Source of the DNA: Bacteroidales bacterium UBA1745
GTDB taxonomy: Bacteria > Bacteroidota > Bacteroidia > Bacteroidales > UBA932
NCBI GenBank assembly: GCA_002314885.1
Contig: DCHT01000066.1
Location: forward strand, 1 to 5,530
Length of the DNA stretch: 5,530 bases
Direction of reading: 5' to 3'
The notes under the pieces are model-generated. The model was not told the DNA's origin and made no database searches. It saw nothing but the letters and a program-made list of their open reading frames with translations. Positions 1-5,348 of the stretch are shown piece by piece. Numbering within the stretch: position 1 is the first letter of the stretch; each line of letters begins with the position of its first letter. The position numbers and the translations under genes are program-made.

Positions 1-1397
1 CCAAGAGCCTTGGTCCACACTAGACTGCTTGGTATGTGATAGCCAGGAGGGCAAGGGTCGTTCACGGTTTTTTCTGTTGCGCTCCAACGGCCAGCCGCAG
101 CCACGTCAGTACACCAGTCAGGTCGTCCATTGATTGCCTGTGCCGGATTCTTTACGGAATAGGCATAGGCCTGCTTACTTCGATTAGGGATGAAGTTTAT
201 GGTACAAGTGATGTCGCTTTTACCCTCCAACGAACCAGGGAGCGGATCTTTTCTGCCCCATTGGTAGAGCATTCCCCTCGACAGGTTGCCTTCCTTGGAA
301 GTGGACAGCGCTCCGAGGTTCCTGTCCATCATAGTGCCGGCATTGTTGGAGTAGACCTGATCCTTCGGCTGCTCGGTGGACCATATATGCCAAGACCATA
401 CGATTTCTCGGAAATCGTTGTACAGTGCAATCAGAGCGTTGCCTGGCGTGCCTGTGGCATCGAATTCGATGAGATTGGTTTCCCTATTAAAATAGACCTT
501 GCTGATGATGGTTCCGACTTCCGGTTTAGTGCCGGTGTTGACGGTCTCCCAGTATGCCACAGCCGTTGTACCAGCCAAAGTGTCACATTTTGTGGCCTTG
601 AAGGCGTTGAATGCGTAGTGGCCCGCCTTGCTTACAATGTAGCAGTTCGCAGTCTCCTCGGCTGAAAGGTCTTCGTATGTCTTGGTCCTGACAGTCATTA
701 TCTCGCTGTAGCCTGTGCCTGAGACATTCTCCGCAAACGCCTGGATGTAATATTCCTTATCCATCTCAAGCCCCTTGACCATATCTCCATTATGGTACGC
801 CTGCAGGCTGCTTTTTTTCTTCTCGAGATCGCTCCTGCTGCCGCTGAGATAGAAACCGTCGTTCAGCACATCGATTTCAGGACTAGTAATGTCATATTCT
901 ACCTTGATGGAGTTGGAGTAAACATCAACATCAGTGATTGTCACTACAGGTTTGTCAGGTTCGCCTGTGCTGACCTTAGTCAATGGCCCCCATTTAATGA
1001 TCTGTTCTATGGTACCTATGTAGGCGCGTACATAGTAGTCGCCGGGCGTGAGATATTCGTACTTGATGGTATAGGTGAATTTACCAGGTATGCCGTCTAA
1101 TGAATATCCACGGTTAATATACGTAATATGACCTTCTTCGGTCTCTACTCCCTTTAAGGTGTAGTCATCATTATACAGCTGCATTGGGTCCTCGGGACTG
1201 CAATAGGCTCCCACTTGATAGCCCGTCACATTCTCCGGCAGATTGACGGTCAGATCGAAGGTGATGCTGTTTAGCGTGCGTTCAGTGACGTTGATCTTCA
1301 ATTTGCCGTAATCAGTTGACATCTTTTCGCAGGATGAGGCGAGCGCGATGGCAAGCGCCAGACATACAATTGCTATTCTTTTCATAGTCGTTTTCAT
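1..1397 (-). CDS. Surface lipoprotein with FN3-like and FISUMP-like domains, paralogue 2 (C-terminus off the window)
   Basis: My reverse-strand translation is open from an ATG at 1397 to the window edge (465 codons plus 2 nt), with no stop or frameshift. The first residues are MKTTMKRIAIV. An internal ATG at 1385 (MKRIAIV) matches the start of the upstream paralogue, so either start is possible. A lipoprotein signal peptide ends at ALASSC (Cys 23, or 19 from the inner start), predicting a lipid-anchored envelope protein. Two FN3-like beta-sandwich regions follow. Then come 'DLSAEETANCYIVS', 'VWSWHIWST', 'MMDRNLGALS', 'YQWGRKDP' and 'NDPCPPGYHIPSS', the last being the start of a FISUMP-like domain. 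By alignment with the neighbour, about 100 residues are missing off the left edge. The gene is the second of a tandem pair, 13 bp behind the first, with no promoter or terminator between them. The ligand is unknown; surface binding or adhesion is inference. The family reading is confident, the function is not. Confidence 0.9.
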   Translation of the reverse strand, partial: MKTTMKRIAIVCLALAIALASSCEKMSTDYGKLKINVTERTLNSITFDLTVNLPENVTGYQVGAYCSPEDPMQLYNDDYTLKGVETEEGHITYINRGYSLDGIPGKFTYTIKYEYLTPGDYYVRAYIGTIEQIIKWGPLTKVSTGEPDKPVVTITDVDVYSNSIKVEYDITSPEIDVLNDGFYLSGSRSDLEKKKSSLQAYHNGDMVKGLEMDKEYYIQAFAENVSGTGYSEIMTVRTKTYEDLSAEETANCYIVSKAGHYAFNAFKATKCDTLAGTTAVAYWETVNTGTKPEVGTIISKVYFNRETNLIEFDATGTPGNALIALYNDFREIVWSWHIWSTEQPKDQVYSNNAGTMMDRNLGALSTSKEGNLSRGMLYQWGRKDPLPGSLEGKSDITCTINFIPNRSKQAYAYSVKNPAQAINGRPDWCTDVAAAGRWSATEKTVNDPCPPGYHIPSSLVWTKAL

Positions 1398-1410
1398 AAT
1401 TCGTGGAACA

Positions 1411-3090
1411 TTAATTCTTCTGGCACCTTACGGCCACGGAGCGGGCCAGGGCATCGTTGGTATTGGTGGCAAGGCTGATGCTGCTTCTGCTCATCATAAG
1501 GAGCGTGCCCGCGTAATTGTCGTCAGTTGCTTCAGACCAGTAGTATCCCAAATCGAGTCTGATTAGATCATCTCCACTTTCCATAATCATACCTGTCACA
1601 GGATACCAGATTGATGTGTCATTGGTTCCGAACTTGCAACTGCCAGTGGCGAAGTCATATCCATCTGCCCACTCGCTGCTGTTGCTGATTGTGAATGCAT
1701 TGTCTTTGAGGTTTGTGCTCCACACTGTACTGCTTGGTATATGATAGCCCGGAGGGCAAGGGTCATTGACTGTCTTGTTTGTCGCGCTCCAACGTCCCTT
1801 TGCAGCTACGTCAGAGCACCAGTCGCCTTTGCAGTAGATTCTCGCTGCAGGGTTTGCAATGGAATACTCATATTTTTGTTTACCCCGGACTTCTTGAAAG
1901 GTTTTGCCGCAGTAACCATAAACTGTTTTTTCCTCCAATGAACTGAGATATGGGTCCTTTCGGCCCCACTGGTAAATCAATCCCCAAGACAGCGTGCCTT
2001 CCTTGGAAGCGGACAGCGCGCCGAGGTTCCTGTCCATCATAGTGCCGGCATTGTTGGAGTAGACCTGATCCTTCGGCTGATCGGTGGACCATATATGCCA
2101 AGACCAGATTATGACATTATTCTCGTCATACAGCGCGATCAGGGCGTTGCCTGGAGTGCCGGTGGCCTCGAATTCGATGAGGCCGCTATCTTTATAGTAA
2201 AAGACGTCGCTGATGACGGTTCCGACTTCCGGTTTTGTGCCGGTGTTGACGGTCTCCCAATAAACCTCAGCCTTGCTTCCTCCCAATGGTGTGCTCTCAG
2301 TGGCCCTGCAAGCCTTGAATGCATAGCGGGATGCGCTGCTGACAATGTAGCAGTTCGCAGTTTCCTCAGCCGAAAGATCCACATATTTCTTGGTCTTTGC
2401 ATTCGTTTTATCGGACCAGCTCCAGCCTGAGACGGTTTTCGCATACGCCATAATGAAATATTCCGTATCCATCTCCAGCCCGGTGACAGTTTCCCCGTTT
2501 TTATATTTCGTCAGGCCGCTTATTTGTTTCTCGAAATCTTCCCCTTTGTCGCTGATACAGAAGCCTTCCTCCAGGATTCTGGCTCCCGTGTCTTCTATTT
2601 CGTATGTCACCTTGATGGAGGTGGCGTAGACGTCAATTTTGCTGATCAACACCTCAGGCTTATCCGGGAGAATGGTGCTTACTGTTGCTAGTTCACTCCA
2701 AGTCTTGAGACCGTTCGGGGCCTGTACGAAGACGCGCACTTTGTAGTCGTCCCAAGGCTCGAGTTCTTCCAGTGTAATGGAATAGGTATGCGTGCCTGGC
2801 AGACCTGACGTAAAATATGTATGTACCCAGTATGGGTTTTCATCGGATGGCTGATCATTCATTATTTCGTTATCCAGATACAGCTGCATCGGGTCCTTTG
2901 TGGCGATATAGCATTCCACGTTATAGCCGGGCGCATCGTCCGGCAGTTCGACGGAAACGTCTAAGGTGATGCTGTTGAGAGTGCGGTCAGTGACCTTGAT
3001 TTTCATCTTGCCGAACTCAGTCGAGATCTTTTCGCAGGATGATGCGAGAGCGATGGCCAGTGTCAGGCAGACAATTGCAAGTTTTTTCAT
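1411..3090 (-). CDS. Surface lipoprotein with FN3-like and FISUMP-like domains, paralogue 1 (complete)
   Basis: This encodes a complete 559-residue lipoprotein. The signal peptide MKKLAIVCLTLAIALASSC puts the lipidated Cys at residue 19. An in-frame TTG 24 nt upstream (3114) is less likely as the start because it lies inside the candidate -7 box. Two FN3-like regions (about 20-140 and 143-235) are followed by 'DLSAEETANCYIV' (238-250), 'IWSWHIWST' (328-336), 'MDRNLGALSA' (352-361) and 'YQWGRKDPY' (373-381). The C-terminus, 'NDPCPPGYHIP' (442-452), 'YYWSEAT' (516-522) and 'SVAVRC' (551-556), has the pattern of FISUMP (Fibrobacter succinogenes major paralogous) domains, which resemble C-type-lectin-like folds. 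In Bacteroidales such modular lipoproteins are usually exposed at the cell surface and are often paralogous. A role in binding a glycan or host ligand is inference. The protein is strongly similar throughout to the gene just downstream, which indicates tandem duplication. The family is clear but no specific function can be given. Confidence 0.95.
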   Translation of the reverse strand: MKKLAIVCLTLAIALASSCEKISTEFGKMKIKVTDRTLNSITLDVSVELPDDAPGYNVECYIATKDPMQLYLDNEIMNDQPSDENPYWVHTYFTSGLPGTHTYSITLEELEPWDDYKVRVFVQAPNGLKTWSELATVSTILPDKPEVLISKIDVYATSIKVTYEIEDTGARILEEGFCISDKGEDFEKQISGLTKYKNGETVTGLEMDTEYFIMAYAKTVSGWSWSDKTNAKTKKYVDLSAEETANCYIVSSASRYAFKACRATESTPLGGSKAEVYWETVNTGTKPEVGTVISDVFYYKDSGLIEFEATGTPGNALIALYDENNVIIWSWHIWSTDQPKDQVYSNNAGTMMDRNLGALSASKEGTLSWGLIYQWGRKDPYLSSLEEKTVYGYCGKTFQEVRGKQKYEYSIANPAARIYCKGDWCSDVAAKGRWSATNKTVNDPCPPGYHIPSSTVWSTNLKDNAFTISNSSEWADGYDFATGSCKFGTNDTSIWYPVTGMIMESGDDLIRLDLGYYWSEATDDNYAGTLLMMSRSSISLATNTNDALARSVAVRCQKN

Positions 3091-3111
3091 ATTTGTGTTA
3101 ATTCGTTCGAG

Positions 3112-3119
3112 CAAATATA
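3112..3119 (-). promoter_or_regulatory. Candidate -7 box (TATATTTG) for the tandem lipoprotein genes
   Basis: On the minus strand the sequence reads TATATTTG, an exact match to the Bacteroidota -7 consensus TAnnTTTG. It lies 21 bp upstream of the ATG at 3090, leaving a short A/T-rich leader. No clear -33 TTTG is visible at the usual spacing of about 19-20 bp. Instead the spacer starts with an uninterrupted A9 tract (T9 at 3121-3129 on the plus strand). The box supports the ATG at 3090 over the in-frame TTG at 3114, which falls within it. Confidence 0.6.
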
Positions 3120-3130
3120 GTTTTTTTTTC

Positions 3131-3229
3131 GGATATCTTTATCTCGTCGTCGGCTCCGGCCACGTCCTCAGCCTCCGCAACGCGCTCAATGCCCTTGATC
3201 CGAGCATTAAGGTTGTGATGGTGGAGTAA
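3131..3229 (+). pseudogene. Possible 3' remnant of a lost plus-strand gene
   Basis: The plus strand reads GYLYLVVGSGHVLSLRN... and ends in ALDPSIKVVMVE followed by TAA (3227-3229). From about 3143 the codons are rich in GTC, CTC, GGC, CGC and GCG, like the methyltransferase gene and the 3' end of the beta-barrel gene. This is unlike the A/T-rich intergenic DNA seen elsewhere in the window. The TAA directly abuts the palindromic hairpin, as the real stop codons at 4464 and 5265 do. There is no plausible start: upstream the frame runs into a T9 tract and the divergent lipoprotein promoter. I infer the tail of a gene whose 5' part was lost. I cannot assign a family from about 30 residues, and chance open frame remains possible. 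Confidence 0.3.
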
Positions 3230-3276
3230 AAAAGTGGCGCAGAAGTAGTGCCACTACTTCTGCGCCACTTTTTTTT
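3228..3276. terminator. Perfect bidirectional hairpin terminator, copy 1 of a palindromic repeat
   Basis: Perfect 23-nt arms (3228-3250 and 3252-3274) flank a single central C. The left arm starts with A6 and the right arm ends in T8, so both transcripts form a GC-rich hairpin with a U tail. On the minus strand it lies 19 bp beyond the stop of the 3293-3838 lipoprotein gene. On the plus strand it starts within the TAA of the possible gene remnant. The core (GTGGCGCAGAAGTAGTGC and its complement) recurs at 4465-4507 and 5248-5289, so it belongs to a repeat family as well as having terminator features. Confidence 0.85.
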
Positions 3277-3292
3277 GCGTTTATGTCAGTGA

Positions 3293-3838
3293 TTACATTG
3301 GTTCGGCTGTAAAGTATTTCGGGGTGCCTGAGTACTTTAGGCTGAAGCTGATGGTTTCGCCCTCGTTGGCGCCTGATCTTACTTCTATTATAGGAAGGTC
3401 CGTTATTTCTGCCAAAAATGCCTTGCCGGTCGCTTCAACGCTGACAGTTCCGTCTTCCTGTGGAACAAAGTTCATATTCAGTTCTGAAATTCTGTACTGA
3501 TTCTTGAAATTTGTCTCCATATCTCCTGGAATGAAATTCTTGTAGACCACTCCTTGGAAATCCTCCTCAGTGATCGTTCCTACCTTTGGCGAGCCGTTAA
3601 GAGAAAGAACAGCACCGTGGCCGGAAACAGGCTGGCCATTATCATCAGTAACGATGGAGTTTTCAATGAAAGCAAAGCCGTAACCCTGGTTAGAATAAAC
3701 TACAATTTCCAAACGGACGTTGCTGTTTTTTCCGTCAACAGTCAGTTTGCCGGAATTAACTCCGTTGTCTTTGCTGCAGGAAGCAAGCGCAGTTACAGCC
3801 ATTGCTGCAAGTGCGAGAATACGATAAATAGATTTCAT
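3293..3838 (-). CDS. Small hypothetical lipoprotein, predicted beta-rich
   Basis: This encodes 181 residues beginning MKSIYRILALAAMAVTALASC. The signal peptide has a basic n-region, an Ala/Leu-rich core and a lipobox (ALASC) with Cys at residue 21, followed by SKDNG. The mature part (about 160 residues) has alternating polar and hydrophobic stretches, such as 'VRLEIVVYSNQGYGFAFIE', 'GTVSVEATGKAFLAEI' and 'ETISFSLKYSG'. These fit a compact beta-sandwich, with no membrane helix after the signal. I do not recognise a named family. The gene has its own candidate promoter (3879-3886) and ends 19 bp before the hairpin at 3228-3276, so it is probably a single-gene unit. It is divergent from the beta-barrel gene at 3934, which suggests an envelope role, but no function can be assigned. 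The ATG at 3838 is well supported by the signal peptide. Confidence 0.9.
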   Translation of the reverse strand: MKSIYRILALAAMAVTALASCSKDNGVNSGKLTVDGKNSNVRLEIVVYSNQGYGFAFIENSIVTDDNGQPVSGHGAVLSLNGSPKVGTITEEDFQGVVYKNFIPGDMETNFKNQYRISELNMNFVPQEDGTVSVEATGKAFLAEITDLPIIEVRSGANEGETISFSLKYSGTPKYFTAEPM

Positions 3839-3878
3839 AATATAAATGTGATTGAATTCGTTCGTTTATTCTTTTCAG

Positions 3879-3886
3879 CAAATTTA
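3879..3886 (-). promoter_or_regulatory. Candidate -7 box (TAAATTTG) for the small lipoprotein gene
   Basis: The minus strand reads TAAATTTG, matching TAnnTTTG, 40 bp upstream of the ATG at 3838. No convincing -33 TTTG is visible. The box lies back to back with the plus-strand box at 3906-3913, separated by 19 bp. Confidence 0.55.
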
Positions 3887-3905
3887 AGCGTTTTAGAATA
3901 ATTAT

Positions 3906-3913
3906 TACATTTG
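3906..3913 (+). promoter_or_regulatory. Candidate -7 box (TACATTTG) for the beta-barrel gene
   Basis: The plus strand reads TACATTTG, matching the Bacteroidota -7 consensus TAnnTTTG, 20 bp upstream of the ATG at 3934. The expected -33 position, 19 bp upstream, holds TTTA, an imperfect match to TTTG. That position coincides with the minus-strand -7 box of the divergent gene. The in-frame GTG at 3913 overlaps this box and is therefore an unlikely start. Confidence 0.55.
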
Positions 3914-3933
3914 TGTACTATTCAAATTCCATT

Positions 3934-4464
3934 ATGAAAAAACTTATTTCAATTATCGCTTGTGCAGTGATTGCGACTGCAGCAGCTGTGGCTCAGCCAC
4001 GTGCTATCGGCGGCTATGCCGGTATGATGTCTCAGGGTGTTGAATATCAGCATTCTTTCAGCGGAGGCAGCCAGTTCCTGGAGGTCTTTGCGGGTACTGA
4101 TTTTGCCATTTTCAATGGCCAATTAAGTGGCCTGGCTGGTGCCAGCTACAACTTCGTTTTTGCGAATTTCCCTAAATCTGCCGGCCAGTTCAATCTCTGG
4201 GCAGGTCCTGGTGCTATTGTGGGTTATGGCGTTACTCCTCTCAGGCACGGCAAACGTGACTACAATCCATACGTTGATCTAATGGGCACCTTTGGCTTTG
4301 ACTTCACTTTCAACTGCCACGTGATGCTCTTTGCGAAGATTTCTCCTGCCGTCGGCATCTGCTTCGGCCCTAACGACGATGATGGCCGTATGACCGTCGG
4401 CGTCGAATTCGCCCGCGCCCTCTACGGTGCCATCCCGACTATCGGCGTCGCTTACGCTTTCTAG
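3934..4464 (+). CDS. Small outer-membrane beta-barrel protein, predicted
   Basis: This encodes 176 residues starting MKKLISIIACAVIATAAAVAQ, a Sec signal peptide with a likely signal peptidase I site after AVA (residue 20). The mature part, about 156 residues, is glycine- and aromatic-rich with alternating hydrophobic stretches: 'FLEVFAGTDFAIF', 'LAGASYNFVFANF', 'FNLWAGPGAIVGYG', 'MGTFGFDFTFNCHVMLFAKI' and 'MTVGVEFAR'. It ends 'PTIGVAYAF', with a C-terminal Phe, as is usual for barrels folded by the BAM complex. Size and pattern suggest a small barrel of perhaps eight strands, like uncharacterised OMPs common in Bacteroidales. The strand count is inference. A fit as a porin, adhesin or structural OMP cannot be decided. 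The gene has its own promoter box, is divergent from the lipoprotein at 3838, and its TAG directly abuts palindromic repeat copy 2. The ATG at 3934 gives a proper signal peptide; the GTG at 3913 does not improve it. Confidence 0.9.
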   Translation: MKKLISIIACAVIATAAAVAQPRAIGGYAGMMSQGVEYQHSFSGGSQFLEVFAGTDFAIFNGQLSGLAGASYNFVFANFPKSAGQFNLWAGPGAIVGYGVTPLRHGKRDYNPYVDLMGTFGFDFTFNCHVMLFAKISPAVGICFGPNDDDGRMTVGVEFARALYGAIPTIGVAYAF

Positions 4465-4507
4465 AAAAGTGGCGCAGAAGTAGTGCCACTAGTACTGCAC
4501 CACTTTT
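4465..4507. repeat. Palindromic repeat copy 2 (imperfect hairpin)
   Basis: It starts at the first base after the TAG of the beta-barrel gene. Left arm 4465-4485, centre C at 4486, right arm 4487-4507. The arms differ at three of 21 positions. The left arm matches copy 1 without mismatch from AAAAGTGG onward, while the right arm has drifted (ACTAGTACTGCACCACTTTT). The right arm ends in only T4, two bases before the ATG of the methyltransferase gene. If it terminates transcription, it would do so inefficiently, since the next gene has no visible promoter of its own. Confidence 0.85.
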
Positions 4508-4509
4508 CT

Positions 4510-5265
4510 ATGCTGAAACGAGAAAAAGACCCGATGGGCCAGGCGATCCTGGACTTTGCGACGACCGGAAAAGCCGGTCGTCTGCGCGTGTTGTCCAGTC
4601 AGTTCGACGAAGATTCGATCGACGTGCCCTACCTCTTCCGCAGCTTTGATGAGATGCCTGCTTTGGAGCAAAGGGCCCTCTCAGAGGCCTCTGGCCGCGT
4701 TTTGGACATAGGCGCTGGTGCTGGCTGCCATTCTCTGGTGCTGCAGGAGCGTGGTCTTGATGTGACATCCGTGGATATTTCGCCACTGAGCTGCGAGGCG
4801 ATGAAGCTGAGAGGGTTGAGGGATGTGAGGTGTCTGGATGTGCTGAGGGAGGATGTTTGTGCTGACGGTGGTGCTGATGGTGATGCTGGCGGTGGTGCTG
4901 ACGGTTGTGCCGGCTACGACACGATCCTGATGCTGATGAACGGCACTGGCATCGCCGGGACCCTCGACGCCCTGCCTCAGATGCTTCACACCGTCGCTGG
5001 ATTCCTTGCCCCTGGCGGCCGTATCCTCATCGATTCCAGCGACTTAAGCTATCTATATGACGATGATTCTTTTGACGACGCTGAGCCTTATATCGGTGAG
5101 GTCGACTACCGTATGATCTATAAAAAGGTGAGGGGAGAGGCCTTCCCTTGGCTCTACTGCGACTATGCGCGCCTCGAGGCCGCGGCCTCCTTCGCAGGCC
5201 TTCATTGCCGCCTCCTTCAGCAGGGCGACCACTACGATTATCTCGCAGAAGTGACGCAGAAGTAG
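4510..5265 (+). CDS. Class I SAM-dependent methyltransferase
   Basis: This encodes 251 residues predicted to transfer a methyl group from S-adenosylmethionine in the cytoplasm; the substrate is unknown. SAM motif I is VLDIGAGAGC (residues 64-73), the acidic residue after strand 2 is in 'VTSVDIS' (Asp 89), and 'YDTILMLMNGTGIAGT' (136-151) is the motif IV region. 'FLAPGGRILIDSSDL' (165-179) is the post-motif strand. 'EVDYRMIYKKVRGEAFPWLYCDY' and 'GDHYDYLAEV' near the C-terminus resemble an uncharacterised methyltransferase family that I recall from Bacteroidales. The ATG at 4510 is preferred because 'KDPMGQAI' is the family-like N-terminus; the in-frame GTG at 4483 lies inside repeat copy 2. 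Residues 117-132 are a Gly/Ala/Asp-rich insert encoded by 12-bp repeats. The last codons and TAG lie in repeat copy 3. It sits 45 bp after the beta-barrel gene and may be co-transcribed with it. Confidence 0.92.
   Translation: MLKREKDPMGQAILDFATTGKAGRLRVLSSQFDEDSIDVPYLFRSFDEMPALEQRALSEASGRVLDIGAGAGCHSLVLQERGLDVTSVDISPLSCEAMKLRGLRDVRCLDVLREDVCADGGADGDAGGGADGCAGYDTILMLMNGTGIAGTLDALPQMLHTVAGFLAPGGRILIDSSDLSYLYDDDSFDDAEPYIGEVDYRMIYKKVRGEAFPWLYCDYARLEAAASFAGLHCRLLQQGDHYDYLAEVTQK
4858..4905 (+). repeat. Four 12-bp tandem repeats inside the methyltransferase gene
   Basis: Four consecutive in-frame 12-bp units read TGTGCTGACGGT, GGTGCTGATGGT, GATGCTGGCGGT and GGTGCTGACGGT, followed by a degenerate TGTGCCGGC. 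They encode CADG, GADG, DAGG and GADG, then CAG. The array lies between the strand-3 region ('VRCLDVLREDV') and the 'YDTIL' strand, where a surface loop is expected. Insertions or deletions of one unit keep the reading frame. Confidence 0.85.
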
Positions 5266-5289
5266 TGCCACTAGTTCTGCGCCAACTTC
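5248..5289. repeat. Palindromic repeat copy 3, overlapping the methyltransferase stop codon
   Basis: Left arm 5248-5267 (GAAGTGACGCAGAAGTAGTG), centre C at 5268, right arm 5269-5289. The arms pair with one bulge and a few mismatches. The central stretch GACGCAGAAGTAGTGCCACT differs from copies 1 and 2 at one base. The methyltransferase stop TAG (5263-5265) and its codons for VTQK lie in the left arm. There is no T run on its right side, so this copy is a poor intrinsic terminator in its present form. Confidence 0.8.
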
Positions 5290-5301
5290 GCTAGCTAATA
5301 G

Positions 5302-5332
5302 CGGGGGCGAAAAGGGGGCTTTTTGCCCCCCG
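5302..5332. terminator. G/C-rich hairpin, possible terminator for leftward transcription
   Basis: GGGGGC (5314-5319) pairs with GCCCCC (5325-5330) around a T5 loop. Read on the minus strand this is a 6-GC-pair stem with an A5 loop followed by TTTT (5313-5310), the form of an intrinsic terminator for a gene entering from the right edge. A second GGGGGC at 5303-5308 can pair with the same C run, so two exclusive hairpins are possible. No T tract follows on the plus strand, so it is a weaker candidate for ending the methyltransferase transcript. Confidence 0.5.
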
Positions 5333-5348
5333 AGCTTGCTGTCTCTAC

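Noticed and set aside
36..665. Long plus-strand open frames opposite the lipoprotein genes (36-665, 792-1100, 1741-1941, 2095-2430).
   Set aside because: They are antisense shadows: both paralogues show them at matching places, their translations have no domain logic, and the minus-strand frames have signal peptides and family motifs.
780..840. Frameshift in the partial lipoprotein at the T7 run near 811-817.
   Set aside because: With seven T the minus-strand frame reads through smoothly as ...LEKKKSSLQAY and aligns with the paralogue on both sides.
1411..1560. Diversity-generating retroelement target: the lectin-like C-terminus of the complete lipoprotein resembles variable-region proteins.
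   Set aside because: No reverse transcriptase, template repeat or accessory gene is in the window, and no second copy of this 3' end is visible. FISUMP-like ends are common without such elements.
4508..4989. Minus-strand open frames inside the methyltransferase gene (4489-4671, 4508-4786, 4681-4989, 5053-5271).
   Set aside because: The plus strand encodes a clear SAM-binding protein. The opposite frames are low-complexity and have no start context.
3228..5289. CRISPR array from the three repeats.
   Set aside because: Spacing is over 750 bp and the intervals contain genes, so there are no spacers of CRISPR size and no cas genes.
4465..5289. Transposon or integron cassette with the palindromes as ends.
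   Set aside because: No transposase or integrase and no target-site duplication is seen, and the copies are direct, self-palindromic repeats. Kept only as a hypothesis in the findings.
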